In this document: positions 17,609 through 27,507 of the stretch, one piece after another
Layout: every line of letters starts with the position of its first letter
How positions within the stretch are numbered: position 1 is the stretch's first letter
Assembly: GCA_963700885.1 (NCBI GenBank)
Contig: CAVOZJ010000022.1
Span: 124,001 to 188,000, forward strand
Source of the DNA: Anderseniella sp963700885
Lineage (GTDB): Bacteria > Pseudomonadota > Alphaproteobacteria > Rhizobiales > Aestuariivirgaceae
Direction: 5' to 3'
DNA length: 64,000 nt
The notes under the pieces: model-generated
The model's database searches: none
What the model saw: the letters and a program-made list of their open reading frames with translations, nothing else
What the model was told of the DNA's origin: nothing
Program-made: the position numbers and the translations under genes

Positions 17609-19893
17609 TCCGTCTTGACATTTGTTGGTGACCCGGTACCGGATCTGTCGAGCCATGGCCCCGGATCAACAAGCAGTATCTTGCGCCGTGCCACCGGTTC
17701 ATACGTCCACGCGCGAGAGCCCGACATCCGTCGCGCGGTTTCAATTTTCAGGCCGCCATCAGCAGTAATGTGTATGGCGTGAGCACCATCGCGCCAGACG
17801 TCAAACCTGTCGATATGCAGTTGCCTGCCTGTTGGATATCCGCATGTGCGCCGCAAAGGATTTGCTGACACCACTATGTCCGTTGATTTGCAGTTGTCAG
17901 GCGGTTTTGCCTTGCGCCCCAACCACAGGACAGTCTTGTTTTTGACCTTGCCACGGCAGACATCATCGGCACATGACCAGCCTGCCCGTTTTGCCGCATC
18001 CGGCAGGTTCGCAGCATCACCGTCAGCCAGAAGCCAACGCTCAACAGCAAACCGGCCGCGACCTGAATAAACTGGTACCAGTTCACCCTCATGCATCCGC
18101 GCCGCCATTGTGACCGCAGTGCGCTCAATCAGTATGTCAGGACGCGGCCCAAGCAAAATCGCGGCAAAGCCGGCTACTACGGCCAGACAACCCCCGAGCC
18201 AGCGCAAACTGCCGCGCCACAAGGCCAGAAGACACAAACCCAAACTTGCCAGGAATGCCATCTGGGGCCACATCGCGCCTGCCACCTTGGTGGCGCCTGG
18301 CCAGCCAGATACCATGACAGCTATCGACTGCACCGCTTCGAGCCCGGCGCCCATGAATTGCAATGGCCAGTACTCCAGCCCGAAGGGCATCAGGCAGACG
18401 CTCGCCACGGCGCCGGGCATAACCACCAGCGTAACGATTGGCATCGCCAGCAGATTGGCAGGCAGCGACCAGGCTGCGAAACGGTTAAAGTGAAAAGCCG
18501 CCGGCAGTGTAGTGAACGCACTGGCAATAATGGTGGTGGATGAAAGCCCGATCAGCAACAGCACGACACCAATCAATCCCTTCATATAGATCGGGCGGCC
18601 AGCAAGTCCCTGCCGCAACCTGGTCTGCCAGCCACTCACCAGTTCATATCCGGCAATCAGCCCCATCACAGCCAGAAAGGACATTTGAAAGCTGGGGGTC
18701 AGAACGGCGTGAGGTGTCACCAGCAGGACGATGATCGCAGCGACTGCTAGATTGCGCATGGAAATGGCGGATCGGCCCAGCAGCACCGCCACAAACATCA
18801 CCGACAGCATGATGAATGCCCGTTGGGTGGCAATCGCGTGGCCCGAGATCAACAGATAAAACCCGGCGGCTGACAAACCCGCCATGGCTGCAATCTTCTT
18901 GATGGGATAATTCAGCGCCAGTAACGGCCACAGCGCAAGCACTGCCCGCACCAGCCAGAACACGCCGCCGGCCACCAGGCTCATGTGAAGGCCGGAAATC
19001 GCCAGAATGTGGGCGAGGCCCGATAACTGCAATGCTTCGCGCATGTTCTTGTCGAGGCCCGTGCGCTCACCTGTAATAAGTGCAACGGCAAAACCTGCCT
19101 CGCGCTTTGGCAGATGCGCGCGGACTCGCCGCGCGATCCCTGCCCGCAATTCCGCCACCCCGTCGCTCCACCGCAGCCGATCAGGCCTCATCGCGGATTT
19201 CACAAGCTGTGACGCAACCCTGCCGCCCGCCCCGATCCCTGCGAACCACCCTACCCGGCCATAGTTCCATCCGCCCGGTGTGGCAGGCGTCAGGGGCGGG
19301 TAGAGCCATGCCTGGAAACGCACATAGTCGCCGCGCATGCGAGTGCCAACGTGATCAGCTGTTACCGACAGGCGAGCTCGGCCGGGCCAGTATTGCGGTT
19401 TGACTTCATCAATCCTGTCTACCTCGACAATCATCCACCGGCGCTTGCCGGTGTCGGGTCCCAAGTCATCAATCCACCCGCCAACCGTAATCTTGCCGGT
19501 CGAGGCCGGCAGTACCCTGGTAGCAGCAGCATGTGTGGCCACCTGTCCGGCAACAAATCCTGCAAGCATGAAACCGGCAAGCACTGCAAAAGCACCTGCC
19601 CGCCCGCCCCGCACAGCGGCCGCCAGTCCGATTGCAGCCAGTCCCATGATCAGGCCTGCCACAACAGGCGGCTCTACCGGCAGCGAAAAGTAGGCCATCA
19701 AGCCGCACACCATGGCGACAGGTGTCCAGACGATCACGCGGCCCTGCTGCAATTGAAGCTGCGTCGCGCTTCTGCTGCCTGAATCAGCTTGATCCGGGGC
19801 ATTTGCCCGTTGGCCTGCATCGCCGGAATATTCGCTGCCCTCACCCTTTCGGGTGGAGTGTGCCGGTCCAGCACGTGCAGCAAACCAGTCCAT
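17602..19893 (-). CDS. comEC: ComEC/Rec2-family DNA uptake channel protein
   Basis: 763 aa integral membrane protein with many hydrophobic segments. A DUF4131-like N-terminal region (about residues 50-220) precedes the competence domain (about 250-520) with ITGERTGLDKNMREA and HILAISGLHMSLVAGG. I see no full metallo-beta-lactamase motif (HxHxDH) at the C-terminus, so it is the short alphaproteobacterial form. It would carry DNA across the inner membrane during transformation. The location between lexA and gltX is conserved in the class. Confidence 0.92.
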   Translation of the reverse strand: MDWFAARAGPAHSTRKGEGSEYSGDAGQRANAPDQADSGSRSATQLQLQQGRVIVWTPVAMVCGLMAYFSLPVEPPVVAGLIMGLAAIGLAAAVRGGRAGAFAVLAGFMLAGFVAGQVATHAAATRVLPASTGKITVGGWIDDLGPDTGKRRWMIVEVDRIDEVKPQYWPGRARLSVTADHVGTRMRGDYVRFQAWLYPPLTPATPGGWNYGRVGWFAGIGAGGRVASQLVKSAMRPDRLRWSDGVAELRAGIARRVRAHLPKREAGFAVALITGERTGLDKNMREALQLSGLAHILAISGLHMSLVAGGVFWLVRAVLALWPLLALNYPIKKIAAMAGLSAAGFYLLISGHAIATQRAFIMLSVMFVAVLLGRSAISMRNLAVAAIIVLLVTPHAVLTPSFQMSFLAVMGLIAGYELVSGWQTRLRQGLAGRPIYMKGLIGVVLLLIGLSSTTIIASAFTTLPAAFHFNRFAAWSLPANLLAMPIVTLVVMPGAVASVCLMPFGLEYWPLQFMGAGLEAVQSIAVMVSGWPGATKVAGAMWPQMAFLASLGLCLLALWRGSLRWLGGCLAVVAGFAAILLGPRPDILIERTAVTMAARMHEGELVPVYSGRGRFAVERWLLADGDAANLPDAAKRAGWSCADDVCRGKVKNKTVLWLGRKAKPPDNCKSTDIVVSANPLRRTCGYPTGRQLHIDRFDVWRDGAHAIHITADGGLKIETARRMSGSRAWTYEPVARRKILLVDPGPWLDRSGTGSPTNVKTDQ

Positions 19894-20011
19894 TTACCAC
19901 CGCCCCAAAGCCTTCTGATCAGGCCTTACAAACTCCAATTCGCTATGCTAAACGGGCGGCAACGCCAATTGAAAGCCTCAACTCAACATTTATAACTTTT
20001 GGAGACTGGCC

Positions 20012-21436
20012 ATGGCCGTGCCTGTCGTGACGAGATTTGCCCCATCGCCCACCGGTTATCTGCACATTGGCGGCGCTCGCACTGCCCTGTTCAACTGGCT
20101 GCTTGCCCGCGCCAGTGGCGGCAAAATGCTGCTGCGTATCGAGGATACCGACCGGGACCGTTCAACCGGGGCTGCCGTGCAGGCGATACGGGACGGGTTG
20201 ACATGGCTTGGCCTCGACTGGGACGGTGATGCCGTCTCCCAGTACTCACGAGCTGACCGCCACCGGGAGGTGGTTCAGCAACTGCTTGATACAGGGCATG
20301 CCTATCACTGCTATTGCTCGCCGGAAGAGTTGACCGCCATGCGCGAACTGGCCAACGCGGAAGGCCGCCCGCCACGCTATGACGGCCGCTGGCGCGACCG
20401 CCCTGCCAGCGAGGCGCCCGGAGACATCAGGCCTGTTGTTCGCTTCAGGGCCCCGCAGGAAGGTGATACCATAGTTGCCGACCAGGTTCAGGGTAGTGTC
20501 ACCTTTGCCAACAATCAGCTGGATGACCTGATCATTCTGCGCTCTGACGCCAACCCCACCTACAATCTTTCAGTCGTCGTGGATGACCACGATATGGGCA
20601 TCACGCACATTGTGCGTGGGGTTGATCATCTGACCAACGCTGCCCGGCAGAGCCAGATTTACAAGGCAATGGGCTGGGACGTGCCAGTAATGGCCCACAT
20701 TCCGTTAATCCATGGTGCAGACGGCGCCAAGCTCTCCAAGCGCCATGGCGCACTGGGGGTAGAGGCCTATCGCGACATGGGGTACCTGCCGCAGGCCATG
20801 CGCAACTATCTGGTGCGACTGGGCTGGAGCCATGGTGATGATGAAGTCTTTTCAACCAGGCAGATGATTGAATGGTTCACGTTGGATGGAATCGGCAAAT
20901 CGGCAGCCCGGTTTGATTTCGCCAAACTTGAAAACCTCAACGGTCTGTACATGCGCGAGACACCGGATGGCGAATTGCTGGAAGCACTGCAAAATATCCT
21001 TCCTCACGTGGACGGCGGGCAGGCCATGCTGGACGCACTTGCTGAACCCGGCAACAGGGACAGGATGCTTGCCGCAATGCCAGGTCTGAAAGAACGGGCC
21101 AGAACCCTGATCGAATTGCAGTCCTCAGCGCGATTTCTATTCGCCAATCGCCCGCTCGCCATGGAGGAAAAGGCCGCCGGTCTGCTCGATGATGGAGGGC
21201 GCGAGGTACTCGCAAGCCTGCTGCCGGTGCTCGAGGGACAATCTGACTGGACCACGCAACCGCTGGAGCAGGCAGTTCGCGATTTCGCGGCAGCACAGGA
21301 GCTGAAACTCGGCAAGGTTGCGCAACCCCTGAGGGCAGCACTGACCGGCAGCACCCAGTCTCCACCGGTTTTCGACGTACTTGCAGTTCTGGGGCGTGTC
21401 GAAGCCCTGGGCCGCCTGAAAGACGCGCTGGCTTGA
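20012..21436 (+). CDS. gltX: Glutamate-tRNA ligase
   Basis: 474 aa class I aminoacyl-tRNA synthetase. The HIGH-like motif is HIGG at 18-21 and the KMSKS-like motif is KLSKR at 240-244. The anticodon-binding helical region follows from about residue 330. Alphaproteobacteria often have two GltX paralogues and may charge tRNA-Gln indirectly; which type this is cannot be decided here. It lies divergent from comEC and upstream of gltA. Confidence 0.95.
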   Translation: MAVPVVTRFAPSPTGYLHIGGARTALFNWLLARASGGKMLLRIEDTDRDRSTGAAVQAIRDGLTWLGLDWDGDAVSQYSRADRHREVVQQLLDTGHAYHCYCSPEELTAMRELANAEGRPPRYDGRWRDRPASEAPGDIRPVVRFRAPQEGDTIVADQVQGSVTFANNQLDDLIILRSDANPTYNLSVVVDDHDMGITHIVRGVDHLTNAARQSQIYKAMGWDVPVMAHIPLIHGADGAKLSKRHGALGVEAYRDMGYLPQAMRNYLVRLGWSHGDDEVFSTRQMIEWFTLDGIGKSAARFDFAKLENLNGLYMRETPDGELLEALQNILPHVDGGQAMLDALAEPGNRDRMLAAMPGLKERARTLIELQSSARFLFANRPLAMEEKAAGLLDDGGREVLASLLPVLEGQSDWTTQPLEQAVRDFAAAQELKLGKVAQPLRAALTGSTQSPPVFDVLAVLGRVEALGRLKDALA

Positions 21437-21462
21437 GCACCTTGCCTGCCCTAGTTGAAAAA

Positions 21463-21523
21463 TATTGCAATGCACATAAACAAATTGCGCATTGCATTCT
21501 GACGCTGCAAATTGCAGATTGCA
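21463..21523. repeat. Repeated ATTGC-rich motifs upstream of gltA
   Basis: AAATTGC-GC-ATTGCA at 21482-21496 and AAATTGC-AG-ATTGCA at 21509-21523 match at 13 of 15 positions, 27 bp apart; a weaker relative, ATTGCAATGCA, lies at 21464-21474. The cluster is in the 348 bp region between gltX and gltA and may bind a regulator of gltA. A TTGACA sequence at 21650-21655 could be part of the gltA promoter. I see nothing else in the region. Confidence 0.4.
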
Positions 21524-21784
21524 GCACAACACGCCAGTGTTAAGCGCAGAATAGGTGACTTTGCGGAACTTGTGAGACAGACCCGGGAGTAAACTGTCAC
21601 ATGCGTCCGCTGGAGCAGCTTGTGTTTGTTAAGCACTACCACGTTGCTCTTGACACTTTACCGGCGATCACAGCAGTTCCAGGCAGGTTGTTTCGCCTGA
21701 CCGGAATTTGTTCTGGCGGCTGATGACCCGTTGCGGGATTTTCGGCAACCTTGAATTCATCCGCTTGCGAGAGGGAGCATTAAA

Positions 21785-23086
21785 ATGCCGGATAAGAACC
21801 GCACCGCCAAACTCAGCCTGGACGGCAAGGACTACGAGCTCGCCGTTCACAAGGGCACCATCGGACCGGAAGTCATTGATGTTTCAAAACTTTATGCCAC
21901 CACCGGCGCATTCACCTTTGATCCCGGTTTTACGTCCACAGCAAGTTGTGAATCCACCATTACCTACATCGATGGCGATGCAGGCATGTTGTTGTATCGC
22001 GGTTATGCAATCGACGAATTGGCAGAGCATGGTGATTTTATCGAAACCTGCTACCTGCTGCTTTACGGAAACCTGCCCAATGCAGCCCAGCGCAAGGAAT
22101 TTGAAACTGCCATCACCTACCACACCATGCTGCATGAGCAGATGAACCGGTTTTTTGCCGGGTTCCGCCGCGATGCCCATCCAATGGCCGTCATGGTAGG
22201 TGTGGTTGGCGCAATGTCAGCATTTTATCACGACTCAACAGATATTACTGACCCCAACCAGCGTGAAATCGCAGCACGCCGGATGATTGCCAAAATTCCG
22301 ACCATCGCGGCAATGGCCTTCAAGTATCACATCGGGCAGCCATTCGTGTATCCGCGCAATGATCTCGACTTTGCCTCCAACTTCCTGCGCATGTGTTTCG
22401 CTGTGCCATGCGAGGAATACAAGGTAAACCCGGTTCTGGCGCGCGCCATGGATCGCATTTTCATTCTACATGCGGATCATGAACAAAACGCCTCTACGTC
22501 AACTGTGCGTCTTGCCGGTTCGTCCGGTGCCAATCCGTTTGCCTGCATTGCAGCCGGCATTGCCTGCCTCTGGGGCCCCGCTCACGGCGGCGCCAATGAA
22601 GCTGCCCTGGAAATGTTGAGTGAGATTGGCACTGTCGACCGGATTCCGGAGTTCATTGAGCGTGCCAAGGACAAGAACGATCCGTTCCGTCTGATGGGTT
22701 TTGGCCACCGGGTCTATAAAAACTATGATCCACGCGCCAAAATCATGCAGAAGACAGCACACGAAGTTCTCGACGAACTTGGCATTACCGATGATCCGTT
22801 GCTTGACGTTGCCCGCGCGCTGGAAAAAATAGCGCTCGAAGATGCTTACTTCATAGAGAAAAAACTGTATCCGAATATCGATTTCTATTCCGGCATCACA
22901 CTGCGCGCGCTTGGCTTCCCGACCTCCATGTTCACAGTGCTGTTTTCGGTCGCCCGAACGGTCGGCTGGATTGCCCAGTGGAAAGAAATGATCGAGGATC
23001 CAACCCAGCGCATCGGCCGTCCGCGCCAGCTTTATACTGGTCCCAAGGAACGGGGTTATGTCCCGGTGACAGAGCGCAAGGATTAA
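21785..23086 (+). CDS. gltA: Citrate synthase (type II)
   Basis: 433 aa hexameric-type citrate synthase, condensing acetyl-CoA and oxaloacetate at the entry of the TCA cycle. Catalytic His and surrounding family sequences are visible: LHADHEQNASTSTVR, GPAHGGANEA and GFGHRVYKNYDPR. GAGAGGGAG lies just before the ATG. It converges with fabZ, with only 32 bases between the stops. Confidence 0.97.
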   Translation: MPDKNRTAKLSLDGKDYELAVHKGTIGPEVIDVSKLYATTGAFTFDPGFTSTASCESTITYIDGDAGMLLYRGYAIDELAEHGDFIETCYLLLYGNLPNAAQRKEFETAITYHTMLHEQMNRFFAGFRRDAHPMAVMVGVVGAMSAFYHDSTDITDPNQREIAARRMIAKIPTIAAMAFKYHIGQPFVYPRNDLDFASNFLRMCFAVPCEEYKVNPVLARAMDRIFILHADHEQNASTSTVRLAGSSGANPFACIAAGIACLWGPAHGGANEAALEMLSEIGTVDRIPEFIERAKDKNDPFRLMGFGHRVYKNYDPRAKIMQKTAHEVLDELGITDDPLLDVARALEKIALEDAYFIEKKLYPNIDFYSGITLRALGFPTSMFTVLFSVARTVGWIAQWKEMIEDPTQRIGRPRQLYTGPKERGYVPVTERKD

Positions 23087-23087
23087 T

Positions 23088-23117
23088 ACCACAGGGACTA
23101 ACTATTAACCCTCTGGT
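23088..23117. terminator. Imperfect hairpin between convergent gltA and fabZ
   Basis: ACCACAGGG and CCCTCTGGT pair over nine positions with one mismatch and a 12-base loop. It fills the gap between the two convergent stop codons. There is no strong T-run, so termination is only suggested. Confidence 0.3.
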
Positions 23118-23118
23118 G

Positions 23119-23580
23119 TCAGGTGTTGCTGGCAAGCATCGCGCCGATGTCGGCTTGTGCGACTTTTACACCGTCAACTTTTGCCTCGCAGGAAAATTTG
23201 TAGACCGGACCGCGTTTCTGGGTCTGCTGTACGTGGAAATGTACCACATCTCCCGGCCCGACCGGCTTGCGAAACCTGGCATTGTCGATGGTCATGAAGA
23301 AAACCAGCTGGCCTGCTGCCTCGACACCCATGTGATCCAGCGCCAGTGCCCCGGCAGTCTGGGCCATGGCTTCAATCAGCAGTACTCCTGGCATGACGGG
23401 ACGGGCCGGGAAATGCCCCTGGAAAAACGGCTCATTGATGGTGACGTTCTTGATGCCGATGCACGACTGGTCGGCATCCATGTCAATGATCCTGTCCACC
23501 AGCAGGAACGGATAGCGATGCGGCAAAAGCTGCATGATGCGCACAATATCTGCGCTTTTGAGTGACCTGGTGTCTGACAT
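23119..23580 (-). CDS. fabZ: 3-hydroxyacyl-ACP dehydratase
   Basis: 153 aa from the ATG at 23580; the open frame extends 23 codons upstream, but only through a hairpin region. The catalytic His56 (FQGHFP) and Glu70 (LLIEAMAQ) are present. FabZ dehydrates hydroxyacyl-ACP in fatty acid elongation. In most alphaproteobacteria it is embedded in bamA-lpxD-fabZ-lpxA-lpxI-lpxB. Here it stands alone between bamA and gltA, without any lpx gene. The terminator-like hairpin before it suggests its own promoter. Confidence 0.95.
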   Translation of the reverse strand: MSDTRSLKSADIVRIMQLLPHRYPFLLVDRIIDMDADQSCIGIKNVTINEPFFQGHFPARPVMPGVLLIEAMAQTAGALALDHMGVEAAGQLVFFMTIDNARFRKPVGPGDVVHFHVQQTQKRGPVYKFSCEAKVDGVKVAQADIGAMLASNT

Positions 23581-23606
23581 GAAACGCCCCGACCATTTGA
23601 TAACAC

Positions 23607-23634
23607 AAAGGCGGCGCCCGCAGGAGCCGCCTTT
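23607..23634 (-). terminator. Hairpin between bamA and fabZ
   Basis: AAAGGCGGC pairs perfectly with GCCGCCTTT around a ten-base loop. It could end the rseP-bamA transcript, although the T-run on the minus strand is short. It sits exactly where lpxD is found in relatives. Confidence 0.55.
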
Positions 23635-23691
23635 TACTATTAGGTACAACAGCTTGCAGGTACAAGCTGAATCAATCTCGTATCACCGCTG

Positions 23692-26055
23692 CTAGAAACG
23701 CGTGCCAACCGAGAATCGTACCAGTTCGGTTTCGTCGTAACTTTCCTTCATGACCGGATAGGCCACATCCAGACGCAGTGGTCCGAACGGTGACTGCCAG
23801 ATCACGCCGGCACCAACGGCGGCCCGGAAGGCGGCACCGGTTCCGACAACGGTACAATCAAAGGCACTGGGATTGGGTATGCAACCCGGATCGCCTTGCA
23901 CCTCACTCTTCTCAGGCGCTCCAAACAGCGTACCGAAGTCGGAGAATACCGAACCTTCCAGACCAAACGCTTCCGGCAGACCAAGCGGGAAAATCACCTC
24001 CACCGTGCCAATGCCATAGGTCTGCCCGCCAATGGAGTCAAAATTGCCGGTAAACTCGCTGCTTTGGCGCGGCCCGATGCCTGAACGCATGAAACCGCGC
24101 ATCGAATCCCCGCCCTTGTAGAACCGGTCAAGGATCGGCACCTTGTCGCCGTTCGGGAAGGGTTCAATGTGACCGGCATTGCCCTCCAGCTTCAGCACTA
24201 CGCCGTCAAACAGCAGCGGCATGAAATAGTATGCGGAACCCTCAATCCTGGCCCATTCGACATCGCCGCCCAGACCGGCAACTTCAACATCGACCTTGCC
24301 ACGGAGACCGGAGGTTGGACGGCTGGGGTGATCCAGGTCGGAATAAACATAGGTCAGCCCCACCTTGGAAATAATGTCGGTGCCCGCAGATTCACGAATT
24401 GCGCGGGAGGCATTCGCTGGATTCGGCACATCGATGTCGCGATAGGTCAGCGAGTATTTGCTGAAGATCGCGTTATAATCGTCCAGACGCGTACCAACTC
24501 GCAGCGCGCCACCGGCCTGCTGAGTGGTAAACGACGATTCGTCCTCGACATCCGTACGGCTGCCAAACAAGTCAAAACCGGCAGAAATATCACGGTCCCA
24601 GAAATATGGATCAGTATAGCTTAAGTTGACGGACTGTCGCAAAAAGCTCAGCGATGTGGACAGGCTGGCCATATTACCGGTACCCATCAAATTCCGCTCG
24701 CTAACCGACACGGAGCCGATCGCTCCTTCGGTCGTAGAGTAACCAGCCGAAAAATTGATGGTGCCTGTGGATTTTTCGACAAGATCAACTACAACAATTG
24801 CAAGGTCAGGCGCGCTGCCTTCTTCCTGACGGATGTCAATCTTCTCAAAATAGTCAAGGCCAGTCAGCCGGCGCCGGGCCCGGTCAATAAGAATTCGATT
24901 GTACGCATCGCCTTCGACAATGTTCAGTTCGCGGCGTATGACCTCATCAAGCGTACGGACATTGCCGATAATTTCGATCCGCTCGACATAGACTCTCGGG
25001 CCTTCGTCAATATTGTACATGATACTCAGCTGACGGTTTGCCGGATCACGTTCAATTTTGGGCTGGGCGCGGGCAAATGCAAAGCCTGATTTGCCTGCCT
25101 CCAGTGTGATCTTCTCGACTGTCTGGTCAACCTTGCTGGCGTCATACACTTCGCCGGCGCTTTGCTCAACAGCTAGTTGCAGCGATTGCGGGTCAATCGA
25201 GGTATTGCCCGTATTGACGCTCACGTTGCTGATTGTGTACTGGGGCCCTTCAACAATTACAAAAGTAACTGCAAAATTGGTTCCGTCCGGCAATAGCTGC
25301 GCATCGGCAGAAACGATTTCCACATCCGCAAAACCGTTCTTCAGATAATACCGGCGCAATAGCTCCTTATCATAGTTCAGTCGATCCGGATCATAGGTGT
25401 CCGTAGTCGAAAAGAACTTCCACCAAGTGGATTCCGAAGTCGAGATAACTCCACTGAGCTGGTAAGCAGAAAACACGTTGTTGCCGGAGAACCGGATGCT
25501 CTCAATACCGGTTTCAGCACCTTCGCTGACGACATAAATCAGGTTCACCCGGTTCTGGCCCAATTGGACGAGACGCGGTGTAACGGTTGCATTGAAGTAC
25601 CCCGACCTGCGGTACAATGTCTGGATTCGCTGCGCATCCTGCTGGGCGCGAGCGCGGGTATAAATTGTGCGCTCTGTCAGTTTGATTTCAGCCTTGAGTT
25701 TTTTCTCATCGAGCTCGTCATTGCCCTGAACTGTAACCTGATTGATCAGCGGGTTCTCATCCACCTGTACGACAACCGCGGAACCACGGCGGAACATCCG
25801 GACATCCGAGAAAAAGCCGGTCTGGAACAATGCTTTTACAGAAGCATCAATCTGCGCATCGGTAACCTGCTCACCCGCATTGAACTGCATGTAAGCCCGG
25901 ATCGTGTCGGGTTCGACACGTGCATTGCCTTCAACAATGATGCCTGTAACAGCCTGCGCAAATGCAGTCTGCGGCGCCGTCAACTGCACGGCAGCCGGCA
26001 GCACAACACCCATTGCCAGCATCAGCTTGGCGGTTTTTACTAACGAATTGCCCAT
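23692..26055 (-). CDS. bamA: Outer membrane protein assembly factor BamA
   Basis: 787 aa Omp85-family protein that inserts beta-barrels into the outer membrane. A signal peptide (residues 1-33, ending AFA before QA) is followed by five POTRA repeats (about 36-370) and a C-terminal beta-barrel (about 400-787) ending in the aromatic RFSVGTRF expected of outer membrane proteins. It shows the organism has an outer membrane. It follows rseP on the same strand after a 167-base gap, with a terminator-like hairpin downstream. Confidence 0.96.
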   Translation of the reverse strand: MGNSLVKTAKLMLAMGVVLPAAVQLTAPQTAFAQAVTGIIVEGNARVEPDTIRAYMQFNAGEQVTDAQIDASVKALFQTGFFSDVRMFRRGSAVVVQVDENPLINQVTVQGNDELDEKKLKAEIKLTERTIYTRARAQQDAQRIQTLYRRSGYFNATVTPRLVQLGQNRVNLIYVVSEGAETGIESIRFSGNNVFSAYQLSGVISTSESTWWKFFSTTDTYDPDRLNYDKELLRRYYLKNGFADVEIVSADAQLLPDGTNFAVTFVIVEGPQYTISNVSVNTGNTSIDPQSLQLAVEQSAGEVYDASKVDQTVEKITLEAGKSGFAFARAQPKIERDPANRQLSIMYNIDEGPRVYVERIEIIGNVRTLDEVIRRELNIVEGDAYNRILIDRARRRLTGLDYFEKIDIRQEEGSAPDLAIVVVDLVEKSTGTINFSAGYSTTEGAIGSVSVSERNLMGTGNMASLSTSLSFLRQSVNLSYTDPYFWDRDISAGFDLFGSRTDVEDESSFTTQQAGGALRVGTRLDDYNAIFSKYSLTYRDIDVPNPANASRAIRESAGTDIISKVGLTYVYSDLDHPSRPTSGLRGKVDVEVAGLGGDVEWARIEGSAYYFMPLLFDGVVLKLEGNAGHIEPFPNGDKVPILDRFYKGGDSMRGFMRSGIGPRQSSEFTGNFDSIGGQTYGIGTVEVIFPLGLPEAFGLEGSVFSDFGTLFGAPEKSEVQGDPGCIPNPSAFDCTVVGTGAAFRAAVGAGVIWQSPFGPLRLDVAYPVMKESYDETELVRFSVGTRF

Positions 26056-26222
26056 GAACGAGCTATCTACCCCAAAAAGTGCTTCTGACCCTTACCCACT
26101 CGCCGCCAGAAGCTTACCGATGTTTTACGCTGATTTGCAACGTTATAGAAGGTTTATGTAACCGTTTTTTTTCATGGCTTTAAGGCGAAATTCAGATCAC
26201 TTTCGGGCCAACTGCCTCACAA

Positions 26223-27341
26223 TCAGGTCAGGTCATTCCAGGTTGCGAAGACCATTAACGCAATAACCAGCGCGAATCCCACCTTATATCCAAATTCCTG
26301 CGCCTGCGCGCCCAGCGGTTTTCCCCTGACCGCCTCGAAAAAATAGTACATAAGATGCCCACCATCCAGCATCGGAATTGGAAAAAGGTTAATCAATCCT
26401 ATTGACACAGATAAAACCGCCGCCAGTTGAATCAGGGCAAATATGCTTATTGAGGCCGCTTCCCCCGCAATCTGGGCAATCTTGATAGGTCCGGACAGTT
26501 GATCAGCCGCTTCATGGCCTACCACGACACCCTTCAGATAAGCCAGCGAACGGGTGATGATGAACCAGGTCTCGTCAACCGCTCTGGACAGGGATGCACC
26601 AAATCCGAGTTTTTCGACACGCACGACCTGATCTGAACCGCGCGACACGCCCAGCAATCCTATGCGAATCTTGTTGCCGGACCGGTCATCAATCTCCGTG
26701 GATTTGGGAGTGGCCTGCAATTCAATCGATTCTCCGGCACGATCGACCGTGAAGCGCAAAGTTGTCCCCGCCGACACGGACACAATGCGCTGAACGTCTG
26801 TAAACGATTCGATCTTGCGGCCATCAATTGCGGTAATCAGGTCACCTGGCCGAAATCCGGCCTCGGAAGCTGCAGAATTCTCTACCACCGAGGCAACCTT
26901 GGGCTGAGTGATCGGAATACCGGCCAGCATGAACATCAGGGCGAAGATCACAATCGACAATAAAAAGTTTGCCATTGGACCTGCCACCACAATCAGGGCC
27001 CTGCGCCACAGGGCAGCGGCGTAAAAGTCCCCCGGTCTGGCGGTAGCCAACGCCTCTGCCGACGGCATCGAGGCAGCATTGGCATCTCCGGCAAATTTCA
27101 CATAGCCACCCAACGGCAGCCAGCCGATTTTCCAGTGAGTGCCATGCCGGTCCAAGAAACCTGCAATTGAGCGGCCAAAGCCAATTGAAAAGGTTTCTAC
27201 CTTGACACCACAAAGGCGCGCCGTTTTGAAATGCCCGTACTCATGCACAAACACGATGACCGACAGGACACCGATAAAGGCTACAATTGCCATGACAACT
27301 TCAAATACCGACCCGGTCAGAAATGCACCGAAATCCATCAA
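26223..27341 (-). CDS. rseP: Intramembrane site-2 protease RseP
   Basis: 372 aa M50 zinc metalloprotease. The HEYGH zinc motif is at residues 33-37 in the first membrane helix and the C-terminal NLFPIPMLDGGH motif gives the third ligand. One PDZ domain is seen around residues 125-200. It cleaves anti-sigma factors and leftover signal peptides within the membrane. The gene lies between dxr and bamA as in most proteobacteria. Confidence 0.95.
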   Translation of the reverse strand: MMDFGAFLTGSVFEVVMAIVAFIGVLSVIVFVHEYGHFKTARLCGVKVETFSIGFGRSIAGFLDRHGTHWKIGWLPLGGYVKFAGDANAASMPSAEALATARPGDFYAAALWRRALIVVAGPMANFLLSIVIFALMFMLAGIPITQPKVASVVENSAASEAGFRPGDLITAIDGRKIESFTDVQRIVSVSAGTTLRFTVDRAGESIELQATPKSTEIDDRSGNKIRIGLLGVSRGSDQVVRVEKLGFGASLSRAVDETWFIITRSLAYLKGVVVGHEAADQLSGPIKIAQIAGEAASISIFALIQLAAVLSVSIGLINLFPIPMLDGGHLMYYFFEAVRGKPLGAQAQEFGYKVGFALVIALMVFATWNDLT

Positions 27342-27405
27342 TCAAACTCCGTTAGTACGGCGCTTCTGCGCTCATCACGTTGTTGCGGTAGTGGTTTAGG
27401 CTACC

Positions 27406-27507
27406 TCGATCAGTACAAATTCTGTCTGTTTCAATCAAAAATCCCGCTGATCGCCTACCATGTGCCAGAGCAACTTTGCGTAATCACATGAACCCTTGTC
27501 GTTCTAC
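27406..27507 (+). repeat. Dispersed two-hairpin intergenic element, copy E
   Basis: About 102 bp between rseP and dxr, read on the plus strand, aligns end to end with the copies at 30454 and 53854: a GATCAG...CTGATCG half followed by AGAGCAACTTT...AACCC..GT-G-TCTA. Its end supplies the dxr stop codon (CTA at 27504-27506 on the plus strand). It is the most diverged full-length copy, so the hairpins are imperfect. Confidence 0.6.

Noticed and set aside
19722..20030. ORFs on the plus strand across comEC and the comEC-gltX gap
   Set aside because: Antisense shadows of comEC; no independent support.
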